Positions 9,060 to 16,375 of a DNA stretch of 64,000 nt are shown here, in pieces. Within the stretch, counting starts at the first letter, position 1, and each line of letters starts with the position of its first letter. Source of the DNA: an uncultured Cryomorphaceae bacterium (GTDB taxonomy: Bacteria; Bacteroidota; Bacteroidia; Flavobacteriales; Schleiferiaceae); NCBI GenBank assembly GCA_913031435.1, contig CAJWFD010000001.1, forward strand, positions 1-64,000, given 5' to 3'. Both the position numbers and the translations under genes were made by a program. The notes beneath the pieces are model-generated. The model made no database searches and was not told the origin of the DNA. It was given only the letters and a program-made list of their open reading frames with translations.

Positions 9060-10982
9060 ATGGCTAGAATTCCTCAAGAAATAATTGAACAAATTTTCAC
9101 TACTGCCCGGATTGAGGAGGTGATAGGCGAGTTTGTACAATTAAAAAAATCAGGAAGTAACCTTAAAGGTCTGAGCCCGTTCAATAACGAACGTACCCCC
9201 AGTTTCATGGTGAGTCCAGCTAAGCAAATTTTTAAATGCTTTTCCTCGGGAAAAGGTGGAAATGCGGTGACGTTTATGATGGAACTTGAGCAAATGAGTT
9301 ATCCAGAAGCATTGCGCTGGATGGCGAAAAAGTACAACATTGACATTCCAGAGGCAAGACCTCAGACTACGGAGGAAATAGAAGAGAGTAACTTACGCGA
9401 AGCGGTTTACTTAATTACTGACGTAGCAACTAAATACTACCACGAGCAACTCCTTGAGTCAGATGCTGGGAAAGCGATAGGCCTTAGTTACTTTAAAGAA
9501 CGTGGTTTTACTCAGGAGACTATTGCGAAATTTTTCTTAGGCTATAGCCCGGAGCAATCTACAGCGTTTGCGGACTTTGCTATTAAAAACCAGTACAGTG
9601 AAAGAGCCTTAGAGGCTTCCGGAATTTCAATGAAAAATGAACGTGGCTGGTATGACAGGTTTCGTGGTCGTGTCATGTTTCCTATTCATAGCGTCTCAGG
9701 TAGAGTATTGGGTTTTGGAGGGAGAATATTACAGAGTAACGCTAAGGCCGCAAAGTACCTTAACAGTCCGGAGAATCCGATCTATCACAAAAGCAAGGTA
9801 CTGTATGGCCTTTACCAGGCTAAGCAGGAGATTGTAAAAAAAGATGAGGCCTATTTGGTGGAGGGATATACGGATGTCTTGAGCTTTCATCAAAACGGGG
9901 TCAAAAATGTAGTGGCCTCTTCAGGTACTGCATTAACGGAGGGGCAGATAGCTATGCTAAAGCGCTACACCTCTAACGTCACATTATTGTTTGATGGTGA
10001 TGCTGCTGGTATAAGAGCTAGTTTCAGAGGTCTAGACATGATGCTCGAGCAAGGTGTAAATGTCCGTGTAGTCTCTTTTCCAGACGGTGAAGATCCAGAT
10101 AGTTTTGCACAAGCAAACAGTACAGAGGAATTAGATGCTTTTTTAGCCAAAGAAAGAAAAGACTTCATTAGTTTCAAGACTTCGATCCTAATAGAAGAGG
10201 CGGCTGGAGACCCTCTTAAGCGTGTGGAAATGGTTCGTGATATTGTGGCTAGTATCGCCAAGGTCCCAGATGGCATAGGACAAGAGATTTTTATTAAAGA
10301 GGCAGCACGAATTCTAGACGTTGACTCTAACTTATTGTATCAAGAGCTTAATAGGATACTTGGTCTACAACAAAGACAAGCAAAGAAGCAGCAGGCTCAG
10401 GCCCCGCCTATGGAGGTTTTGCCTAAGACGGATTCTGAGCTCACCCAGGTGCATGGATATATCCAGGAGCAGTGTATTATTCAACTACTTATCGATAAGG
10501 GTACGAAGGCGATGCTCGACGACACTCTTGAAGAGGAAGATGTGGTTCCGATAAGTATTGCAGAATGGGTTATTGCTGAGATTGAAGACGATGGAATCAT
10601 CTTTGCAACACCTCTTTATGCTCAAATATTTAAGATGCTCTTAGAGGAAGTGGATAAAGAGCATATACCCGATCATTCTTGGTGGGTACGTCAAGAAAAT
10701 CCTGAAATATTGGCTGTTGTTACGGAAGCACTCACCGAGAAATACACACTAGCAAAGTGGGAAGCAAGAGAGATTTTTTTGCCTAAAGAACAGAATATTG
10801 TTTTCCCATTGGTCAAAGAAACGACCTTTAGGTTTAAGTATGTTTATGTAGAACGCAAACTCGCTGAATTGAGACATTACCTGTCTCAAGAAAATGCGGA
10901 CATGGATTATTATTTAAACGAATTTTCTAAGTGGAATTCTCTCCGTCAATTAATCAACGAACAACTTAATAGAGTGGTGTAA
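9060..10982 (+). CDS. dnaG: DNA primase (zinc ligands mostly replaced)
   Basis: Synthesises RNA primers at the replication fork. The 640-residue chain has the N-terminal primase fold, the catalytic-core N domain, and a TOPRIM domain with the glutamate in YLVEGYTDV and the DGDAAG motif. A DnaB-binding C-terminal region follows. The N-terminal CHC2 zinc site is degenerate: aligned with E. coli, the ligands are S39, N42, C60 and S63, so only one of four remains. From memory, other Flavobacteriales DnaG proteins show the same loss. A near -7 element (TATCTTTC, 9046-9053) lies 6 bases before ATG. Its 3' end overlaps the convergent ATPase gene by 17 bases. Confidence 0.95.
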   Translation: MARIPQEIIEQIFTTARIEEVIGEFVQLKKSGSNLKGLSPFNNERTPSFMVSPAKQIFKCFSSGKGGNAVTFMMELEQMSYPEALRWMAKKYNIDIPEARPQTTEEIEESNLREAVYLITDVATKYYHEQLLESDAGKAIGLSYFKERGFTQETIAKFFLGYSPEQSTAFADFAIKNQYSERALEASGISMKNERGWYDRFRGRVMFPIHSVSGRVLGFGGRILQSNAKAAKYLNSPENPIYHKSKVLYGLYQAKQEIVKKDEAYLVEGYTDVLSFHQNGVKNVVASSGTALTEGQIAMLKRYTSNVTLLFDGDAAGIRASFRGLDMMLEQGVNVRVVSFPDGEDPDSFAQANSTEELDAFLAKERKDFISFKTSILIEEAAGDPLKRVEMVRDIVASIAKVPDGIGQEIFIKEAARILDVDSNLLYQELNRILGLQQRQAKKQQAQAPPMEVLPKTDSELTQVHGYIQEQCIIQLLIDKGTKAMLDDTLEEEDVVPISIAEWVIAEIEDDGIIFATPLYAQIFKMLLEEVDKEHIPDHSWWVRQENPEILAVVTEALTEKYTLAKWEAREIFLPKEQNIVFPLVKETTFRFKYVYVERKLAELRHYLSQENADMDYYLNEFSKWNSLRQLINEQLNRVV

Positions 10983-11508
10983 AACCAATTTGTTGAAGTG
11001 CGCTAGTAGCTTCTTTAAACCTTTCCTCAAAAGTGAGCCCATGCAGTTCAATAACAACGTTGCTTGTGGACTGTAATGCGTTTTTATATTTTTCATGTAG
11101 CTCACTGCGCCTATCGCCATCTACTCTTAAAGGGTCAGGTGTGAAAGTATTGTTCGGGACACACAATAAATAAATAATGTGTTGAGGTACATTAAAATAC
11201 TCTTGCTTAAAAAGTTCAAACTTGTCCTGAGACCAAACGCCTAGGGTGAGCATATCCGTGTCAAATATTTTCGAAGTGACTTCCGGGTCGTAATACCCCA
11301 TATCATGTTGTAGTTTTATTTGACCATCGGATATTTGATCCAGTAGGTCTTTAGGAAAATTAATCATATCGACACTGCCGTGTAGTTCTTCCAAAAATTT
11401 CCGGGCATACTCTTCCACCACCTCTAATGATAGGTAGTCACCTAGTGCGTTCGATAGCGAACTTTTAAAAGTGCTCTCTACGCCAGTAAGTACTAGGTGG
11501 TAACTCAT
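10966..11508 (-). CDS. NadR-like / AAA_28 P-loop ATPase with altered Walker A
   Basis: A 180-residue protein resembling the ATPase/kinase half of NadR-type proteins (AAA_28 domain): an N-terminal P-loop, the early segment VVEEYARKFLEEL, and a middle IFDTDMLTLGVWSQ with the aspartates expected of a Walker B or substrate site. The P-loop reads GVESTFKS, where the usual glycine before the lysine is phenylalanine (residues 9-16), which may weaken nucleotide binding. Its ATG overlaps the stop of the upstream fusion gene (ATGA, 11505-11508), so the two are probably co-translated. The substrate is unknown; nicotinamide riboside is only a family-based guess. Confidence 0.7.
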   Translation of the reverse strand: MSYHLVLTGVESTFKSSLSNALGDYLSLEVVEEYARKFLEELHGSVDMINFPKDLLDQISDGQIKLQHDMGYYDPEVTSKIFDTDMLTLGVWSQDKFELFKQEYFNVPQHIIYLLCVPNNTFTPDPLRVDGDRRSELHEKYKNALQSTSNVVIELHGLTFEERFKEATSALQQIGFTPLY

Positions 11509-12692
11509 AGATCTAGGGCATATATGTTTAAGGTTTGTTTCTCCAACGAGCTTCTGTTTTGGGGATCAAGGGTGCGGTCCTTAGCTACACCTTCCAAAGG
11601 TGATTTTTGAGTGAGTATCATATTGACCTTTTCTAAAACACGAATACTGGCTTTATTATCCGAAAGTGTACGACCAATTATTCTAGTCAAACCTGCCGTT
11701 TTCGCCCACTTCAATCCACAGAATGCGGCCTCAGTAGCTATTCCATTCCCCCAATACTCGCTAAAGAACCTAAACCCTAGGTCTATTCCCCATGGATTGT
11801 TTTTTAGTCCACACCAGCCTATGGGACGATCGTCTTTTTTATGAATGACCATCCACCTGCCAAAACCGTCTCGCTGGTAGTTAGGGTAGGATTGTATGAG
11901 TTGTAGTGCTTTCTCCTGCGAGGAGAATCCGGCATCACCGGTGAACTTGATTACCTCAGGATTTGAGTTTAATGCACAAAGCCATGACGCATCACTTGGA
12001 TTCCATTCACGCAGCTCTAACCGTTCTGATTGGAGCGGTGTTAGGGGTTTTCTGTGTGAGGCTACCGCTAAGTATTGACCATTTACAATGGCCGCTTGTA
12101 CCAAGCATTGTAAAGGTAGTGGTCTATCTTCACAAGTAGCGTTGATCCAAGCTGTTCCCCAACCATTTAATTGTTCTTCATTCCAATGAAAACTCGTGAT
12201 GGTTAAGTGCTTTTTAAAGTCAACATCACCATGGCCATAAAGCTTGAATAAGCTTTCTTTTATTCCCCAAACACATTGAAGCGCATCTGCTTCGTTCGTT
12301 GATATAAGTGCTGTTTCTTCTTTAGTTGTGAATTTGGGTGCAATCCGCAAAATCTGACTTCGCTTTGTTTCAATATCTATACCTACTTCTAGGTTTGCCG
12401 AGTATACTGCTGCTACTCCCTTCGAACAATGTGAAAGACTGACGTTTCCTTTTTCAATGAATGGCTTTTTATCTCGATAATACAGCTGTTTCAAATCAGT
12501 ACTTGAGAGTGCCTTCGACAGCGCTGTCCTACTCCATAACAACTCCTCTTTCTTTGTCTCGGAGACCAGAGACGCTAGTTTTTTATTGTCTTCAAAGCAC
12601 AGGTCATCTACCCCCAAAAGTGTTGTCTTTGTTGGATTGACACATACAGTGACCTCTTTTTCTAACAGTGGAAAAGGATAAGTTATAGTCAT
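11505..12692 (-). CDS. Fusion: 4'-phosphopantetheinyl transferase plus GNAT acetyltransferase
   Basis: A 395-residue two-domain protein, starting at ATG 12692 (MTITYPFPLL); the in-frame extension to 12767 would overlap ahcY and is rejected. Residues 1-215 are an Sfp-type phosphopantetheinyl transferase: SLSHC near 86, GIDIE at 104-108 and WGIKE at 142-146 are its magnesium and CoA motifs. It would convert apo acyl carrier protein to the holo form. From about residue 216 a RimJ/RimL-type GNAT domain begins (LQSERLELREW), with the acetyl-CoA loop YWGNGIATEA at 313-322. No frameshift or stop separates the halves. A PPTase next to ahcY is, as I recall, common in Flavobacteriales; the fusion is not. 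Confidence 0.85.
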   Translation of the reverse strand: MTITYPFPLLEKEVTVCVNPTKTTLLGVDDLCFEDNKKLASLVSETKKEELLWSRTALSKALSSTDLKQLYYRDKKPFIEKGNVSLSHCSKGVAAVYSANLEVGIDIETKRSQILRIAPKFTTKEETALISTNEADALQCVWGIKESLFKLYGHGDVDFKKHLTITSFHWNEEQLNGWGTAWINATCEDRPLPLQCLVQAAIVNGQYLAVASHRKPLTPLQSERLELREWNPSDASWLCALNSNPEVIKFTGDAGFSSQEKALQLIQSYPNYQRDGFGRWMVIHKKDDRPIGWCGLKNNPWGIDLGFRFFSEYWGNGIATEAAFCGLKWAKTAGLTRIIGRTLSDNKASIRVLEKVNMILTQKSPLEGVAKDRTLDPQNRSSLEKQTLNIYALDL

Positions 12693-12704
12693 AAGGATGA
12701 ACCG

Positions 12705-12734
12705 TTTGTCAGCTCGATACGTTGTGTATCTTTG
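12705..12734 (+). promoter_or_regulatory. Promoter of ahcY
   Basis: TTTG at 12705-12708, an 18-base spacer, and TATCTTTG at 12727-12734 match the Bacteroidota -33/-7 pair. The predicted leader to the ATG at 12755 is about 13-15 bases. Confidence 0.6.
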
Positions 12735-12754
12735 CACTAAATAATTTAAGTTAA

Positions 12755-14068
12755 ATGAGCGAATCACCGAAGTACGTTGCGTACAAAGTTAAGGATATGT
12801 CGTTGGCTGATTGGGGCCGTACAGAAATCAAATTAGCAGAAGCCGAAATGCCTGGTCTTATGGCATTACGTGAAGAGTTTGGAGCGAGTAAACCACTTGC
12901 TGGTTCTCGTATCGCAGGCTGTTTACACATGACCATCCAAACTGCTGTACTTATAGAAACCCTTGTTGAGCTTGGTGCTGATGTGACGTGGTCTTCATGT
13001 AACATCTTCTCAACGCAAGACCATGCTGCTGCTGCTATCGCTGCTGCAGGTATTCCTGTGTATGCATGGAAGGGTATGAATGAGGAAGAATTCAATTGGT
13101 GTATAGAGCAGACCTTGTTCTTCGGTGAAGACCGTAAGCCGTTGAGTTTGATCCTAGATGATGGGGGTGATTTGACTAACATGGTATTTGATGAATATCC
13201 AGAATTAGTTGCGGGTATCAAAGGATTGTCTGAGGAGACCACAACCGGTGTCCACCGTCTATATGATCGCGAAATTAACGGTACGTTGGTATTGCCAGCA
13301 ATCAATGTTAATGATTCGGTGACCAAGTCTAAGTTTGATAACAAGTATGGTTGTCAGGAGAGTGCAGTAGACGCCATTCGTCGTGCAACGGATGTAATGA
13401 TTGCAGGGAAAGTTGCTGTTGTTGCCGGTTACGGTGATGTAGGAAAAGGAACTGCAGCATCATTGCGTGGTGCGGGTGCTCGTGTTATTGTAACAGAGAT
13501 TGATCCTATTTGTGCTTTGCAGGCGGCAATGGATGGGTTTGAAGTTAAGCGAATGGCTACGGCTATCCCACGTGCGCAGATCATCGTTACAGCTACCGGT
13601 AATAAAGATATTATCAAGGAAGAGCATTTCCGTTTGATGAATGATAAGACCATTTTGTGTAACATTGGTCATTTTGACAATGAGATTGACATGATGTGGT
13701 TGAACGAAACCTATGGAACTACAATGAAGGTAATCAAGCCTCAGGTGGATCTTTACAACATAGATGGCAATGAAATCATCTTATTAGCAGAAGGTCGTTT
13801 GGTAAACCTAGGTTGTGCCACAGGCCACCCTTCGTTTGTAATGTCAAACAGCTTTACGAATCAGGTCTTGGCTCAATTAGAGCTTTGGTTACGAAACGAA
13901 CAGTACGAGAACAAAGTATATGTCTTGCCAAAGCACTTGGATGAGAAGGTTGCAGCATTGCATCTAGAAAAGATAGGTGTGGAGTTAGAAACGCTCCGCA
14001 GCGATCAAGCTGATTATATTGGCGTTAAGGTCGAAGGCCCATTCAAGCCTGAACACTACAGATACTAA
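12755..14068 (+). CDS. ahcY: Adenosylhomocysteinase
   Basis: Hydrolyses S-adenosylhomocysteine to adenosine and homocysteine in the methyl cycle, with bound NAD. The 437-residue length fits. Visible motifs are the substrate-site segment [12 protein letters not shown], the region [17 protein letters not shown], the NAD-binding glycine loop [17 protein letters not shown] and the C-terminal KPEHYRY ending. No riboswitch is seen in the 62-base gap upstream; that gap holds the promoter. It is divergent from the phosphopantetheinyl transferase fusion and is closed by a strong terminator. Confidence 0.98.
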   Translation: MSESPKYVAYKVKDMSLADWGRTEIKLAEAEMPGLMALREEFGASKPLAGSRIAGCLHMTIQTAVLIETLVELGADVTWSSCNIFSTQDHAAAAIAAAGIPVYAWKGMNEEEFNWCIEQTLFFGEDRKPLSLILDDGGDLTNMVFDEYPELVAGIKGLSEETTTGVHRLYDREINGTLVLPAINVNDSVTKSKFDNKYGCQESAVDAIRRATDVMIAGKVAVVAGYGDVGKGTAASLRGAGARVIVTEIDPICALQAAMDGFEVKRMATAIPRAQIIVTATGNKDIIKEEHFRLMNDKTILCNIGHFDNEIDMMWLNETYGTTMKVIKPQVDLYNIDGNEIILLAEGRLVNLGCATGHPSFVMSNSFTNQVLAQLELWLRNEQYENKVYVLPKHLDEKVAALHLEKIGVELETLRSDQADYIGVKVEGPFKPEHYRY

Positions 14069-14078
14069 AGATCAATTA

Positions 14079-14109
14079 TCCGGGGCCGCTTAGCGGCCCC
14101 GGATTTTTT
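14079..14109 (+). terminator. Strong intrinsic terminator after ahcY
   Basis: An 11-bp GC-rich stem, TCCGGGGCCGC (14079-14089) with GCGGCCCCGGA (14093-14103), has a tight TTA loop and is followed by six T. Confidence 0.92.
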
Positions 14110-14187
14110 AAAGACCATTTATAAGTTGGTTTTTTGATTATTGGCATAGTTTTTTGGAACTTATACCATATCTCTACAACATCATCC

Positions 14188-14757
14188 ATGAAAAGAATTT
14201 TCGCAACAGTACTTATTCTATTAGCTCCGTTATCGTCAAAGGCACAAGCAGCTTTGGTGTTAGGAGAAATAGATATGGGTATTTTGGCGAGTTATCATGT
14301 GATTATTACGGATCCCGAGAACTTTGTCTTGGGAGAAGAGTATGAGCTTGGTGGTTATTTACATGACCTGGATAATGGCGGGATCCTAGCGATTACGACT
14401 TCTTATATCCGTAATGGAGCTTTTGGTTCAAATAGCTTCTTACCGCAGAATAATTATCAAATCGGAAAGTTTAGTACGGCTAAAATGCGCTTTGGTAAAC
14501 TTTGGGAACTCAACGCTATTGATATTTTTGCTTCCGTGGGTTTTGGTTGGATGGCAGGAGCAGATTACGGGGACAGGGAAGGCTTTATTGACCTGCTTTT
14601 TATAGACCCTGGGAACCCCGTAGGGACCTTTACTATTCCACTGGGAGTAGATCTACAGTGGTATGGATTTGACGGCAGCATCAATTCCGTAGGCATCAAA
14701 TACGAAATCAACGGATGGAACAATTATCTTGGTATCGGAGCCAGCTACCTTCTCTAA
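14188..14757 (+). CDS. Putative secreted outer-membrane beta-barrel protein
   Basis: A 189-residue protein of unrecognised family. The start at 14188 gives a clear signal peptide (MKRIFATVLILLAPLSSKAQA, cleavage after AQA); the upstream in-frame ATG at 14134 would bury it. The mature part alternates polar and hydrophobic residues with many aromatic and glycine residues (FASVGFGWMAGADYG, YLGIGASYLL) and ends in a hydrophobic strand ending L-L, as in small outer-membrane barrels. It sits alone between the ahcY terminator and a convergent small gene, with no pathway context. Confidence 0.65.
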   Translation: MKRIFATVLILLAPLSSKAQAALVLGEIDMGILASYHVIITDPENFVLGEEYELGGYLHDLDNGGILAITTSYIRNGAFGSNSFLPQNNYQIGKFSTAKMRFGKLWELNAIDIFASVGFGWMAGADYGDREGFIDLLFIDPGNPVGTFTIPLGVDLQWYGFDGSINSVGIKYEINGWNNYLGIGASYLL

Positions 14758-14808
14758 GGTTCGTTAAGGTAGGTCAGATCTGGTCGGTATAAATCGGAAT
14801 ATTTAGTC

Positions 14809-14841
14809 CAAAAAAACCCGGGTACGTGCTGTAACCGGGTT
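14809..14841 (-). terminator. Intrinsic terminator for the 40-residue gene
   Basis: Read on the minus strand, AACCCGG (14841-14835) pairs with CCGGGTT (14821-14815) and is followed by a run of T (A-run at 14810-14816 on the plus strand). It lies 26 bases downstream of the stop of the small gene at 14867-14989 and supports that gene being expressed. Confidence 0.75.
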
Positions 14842-14866
14842 CGTTAAATGCTTTTTAAAGAGTGAG

Positions 14867-14989
14867 TTAGCTTCCGCATGCCTCACAATCTGGGTTTTCA
14901 ATACTGCAGGCTTTGGGTTGCTCTGCTTGTTCTAATTCTTGTACAAAGCTTGCGAAAGAATCATCCATTCCGAAATCGTTAGTATTCAT
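14867..14989 (-). CDS. 40-residue miniprotein copying the NrdA redox tail
   Basis: A short open frame with ATG at 14989 and TAA at 14867-14869. Its last 14 residues, ACSIENPDCEACGS, match the NrdA C-terminus ([15 protein letters not shown]) except for one deletion and two substitutions, and keep the CxxC pair. Residues 7-15 (GMDDSFASF) also resemble the NrdB C-terminus ([11 protein letters not shown]), the peptide that docks on NrdA in class Ia enzymes. Codons differ from nrdA at most synonymous sites (TGC AGT ATT against TGC TCT ATA), so it is not a recent copy. It has its own terminator and a plausible promoter, and a box shared with nrdB. A trans-acting reductase accessory is my inference; a decayed nrdA remnant is the alternative. 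Confidence 0.75.
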   Translation of the reverse strand: MNTNDFGMDDSFASFVQELEQAEQPKACSIENPDCEACGS

Positions 14990-15018
14990 TTGTGTTGTGT
15001 TTTGCTTTAGACTTATCT

Positions 15019-15048
15019 CTAAGCTAGACAATCAAAAAGTAGGTTCAA
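15019..15048 (-). promoter_or_regulatory. Candidate promoter of the 40-residue gene
   Basis: On the minus strand TTG (plus 15046-15048), a 19-base spacer and TAGCTTAG (plus 15019-15026), one mismatch from TAnnTTTG. The leader would be about 25 bases. Confidence 0.35.
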
Positions 15049-15064
15049 CGAATATCATTTTTGC

Positions 15065-15122
15065 GTTATCAACAATTTGGTTTTTTGATTCTGTGATAGT
15101 TACGTATCGAATTTTTGATAAC
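15065..15122. promoter_or_regulatory. Inverted pair of TTGTTRATAAC-like boxes
   Basis: GTTATCAACAA at 15065-15075 is the box TTGTTGATAAC on the minus strand, facing the 40-residue gene. TTTTTGATAAC at 15112-15122 is a one-mismatch copy on the plus strand, facing the glucosaminidase gene. The two are inverted about 47 bases apart centre to centre. The rest of the 198-base divergent region holds nothing else that I can support except the palindrome at 15172. Confidence 0.4.
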
Positions 15123-15171
15123 TCATGGTCGTGCTAGGTGAAAGTGTGCTATTCAAAATGCAAATTGTAGC

Positions 15172-15185
15172 CTAAACCGGTTTAG
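15172..15185. repeat. Perfect 14-bp palindrome before a start codon
   Basis: CTAAACCGGTTTAG is self-complementary and ends 2 bases before the ATG at 15188. It could be an operator or an mRNA fold that covers the start. Confidence 0.4.
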
Positions 15186-15187
15186 AC

Positions 15188-16165
15188 ATGATCTATAAAA
15201 GATTCACTTACCTTATTTTTCTCTCCTTCTCAGTGCTTAACGCCTACTCCCAGTCTACTGTGAGGCAACAGTACGTTGCTACATACGCTCAAATAGCTGT
15301 AGATGAAATGAATAGATCTGGAATTCCAGCTTCTATTACATTGGCGCAGGGGATTTTGGAGAGTGGTGACGGACAGAGTGATTTAGCACGTAAGTCAAAA
15401 AATCACTTTGGTATCAAGTGTCACAAGGATTGGACGGGCGAGCGGGTGTACCACGACGATGACGAAAAGGACGAATGTTTCCGTAAATACAAAAATGTCC
15501 GGTTCAGTTTCGAGGACCATACAGATTTCTTAGTTAGAGGCTCTCGCTATGACTTCTTATTTGATCTTGATCTGTCAGATTATAAGGGATGGGCTAAAGG
15601 GTTGAAAAAAGCAGGATATGCCACCTCACCTAGTTATGCAGACCGCCTGATCAAAATCATTGAAGCAGCAGAATTATATGCGTATGATGATCTTCAGGTA
15701 AACACCTTACAAGTGTCTGTGAGGAATGCACCAGATGATAAGGGAACTAAGGTAAACCAGAGGAATAGAGTCGTAAGAGGCAATAAAAAGAAGTTTGTGA
15801 TTCATCGTGTAAAACACCTCACTGGAATATCTCCGTTTATTGAGCTGAAATCTGTTGAAAGTATCGAGGCTGTGGCGGATTCTATGCAAATGCGTTTGGC
15901 CGTGTTGCTTGATATAAATGACGCTACATGGGAAACTATATTTCAAGCAGGTGATCGTGTTTATGTAGACTATAAAAAACCCAATGCACAGCAGAAATGG
16001 ATGAAAGTTGTGTTCGGGCAAGATATGCGTAGGATCAGTCAAGCCTACGGAATAAAGCTCAAGAAACTCTATAAGTACAACAACTACGAGGTAGGTCAGC
16101 AACCAAAGGTTGGTGAGCAGCTGCGACTAAAGCAATGGGGTGTTTTTGAAAAAAGAGGGCGTTAG
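15188..16165 (+). CDS. Secreted glucosaminidase with LysM-like C-terminus
   Basis: Peptidoglycan hydrolase of the glucosaminidase (FlgJ/endo-beta-N-acetylglucosaminidase) type, 325 residues. The first 21 residues form a signal peptide (FTYLIFLSFSVLNAYSQ). The catalytic domain covers about 25-165, with ITLAQGILESGDGQSDLARKS containing the expected catalytic glutamate, then NHFGIKCH and a YxDRL-type segment (SYADRLIKII). The C-terminal part holds two LysM-like stretches, of which the last (MRRISQAYGIKLKKLYKYNNYEVGQQPKVGEQLRL) is the clearer. It probably acts on septal or envelope peptidoglycan in the periplasm. Its stop overlaps the convergent GldL-like gene. Confidence 0.88.
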   Translation: MIYKRFTYLIFLSFSVLNAYSQSTVRQQYVATYAQIAVDEMNRSGIPASITLAQGILESGDGQSDLARKSKNHFGIKCHKDWTGERVYHDDDEKDECFRKYKNVRFSFEDHTDFLVRGSRYDFLFDLDLSDYKGWAKGLKKAGYATSPSYADRLIKIIEAAELYAYDDLQVNTLQVSVRNAPDDKGTKVNQRNRVVRGNKKKFVIHRVKHLTGISPFIELKSVESIEAVADSMQMRLAVLLDINDATWETIFQAGDRVYVDYKKPNAQQKWMKVVFGQDMRRISQAYGIKLKKLYKYNNYEVGQQPKVGEQLRLKQWGVFEKRGR

Positions 16166-16332
16166 ACGCTGTGGTATTTATGCCAAGCGACGGAGCTTAT
16201 AAACACGGCTCCAAAAACCGCGCTGGCCATTAATAACAGTGGTGCACCCATTAAATGAAGTACTTTGAAAACCACACTAAAAATTAAACTAGATGCAGCT
16301 AATACTCCCGTGATATAAATAATTTTTCTCAT
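16162..16332 (-). CDS. GldL-like small membrane protein, 56 residues
   Basis: An open frame starting at ATG 16332 and ending 16162-16164, covering otherwise unexplained sequence between the LysM gene and the riboswitch. It encodes two hydrophobic helices, MRKIIYITGVLAASSLIFSV and LLLMASAVFGAVFISSVAW, joined by FKVLHLMGAP. That joint resembles the K-x-x-H-x-x-G-A turn between the two N-terminal helices of the gliding-motility protein GldL, but the large cytoplasmic part of GldL is missing. It overlaps the LysM gene by 4 bases at its 3' end. Role unknown; motility cannot be inferred from this fragment alone. Confidence 0.65.
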   Translation of the reverse strand: MRKIIYITGVLAASSLIFSVVFKVLHLMGAPLLLMASAVFGAVFISSVAWHKYHSV

Positions 16333-16336
16333 TATT

Positions 16337-16369
16337 TTTCAAAAGTAACGAAATTCTGATATACTTTTG
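16337..16369 (+). promoter_or_regulatory. Promoter in front of the TPP riboswitch
   Basis: TACTTTTG at 16362-16369 matches TAnnTTTG. TTTC at 16337-16340, 21 bases upstream, is a one-mismatch -33. The transcript would begin near 16375, just at the riboswitch aptamer. Confidence 0.5.
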
Positions 16370-16375
16370 GAGGGT

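Noticed and set aside
12693-12754. Possible SAH or SAM riboswitch before ahcY
   Set aside because: The gap is fully explained by a promoter with a leader of about 15 bases, leaving no room for an aptamer.
12751-13344. A 197-residue open frame antisense to ahcY
   Set aside because: ahcY is certain on the other strand and the antisense product is low-complexity without domains; it is a shadow of codon usage.
15707-16102. A 131-residue frame antisense to the LysM region
   Set aside because: No domain, and the plus-strand glucosaminidase-LysM protein is well supported.
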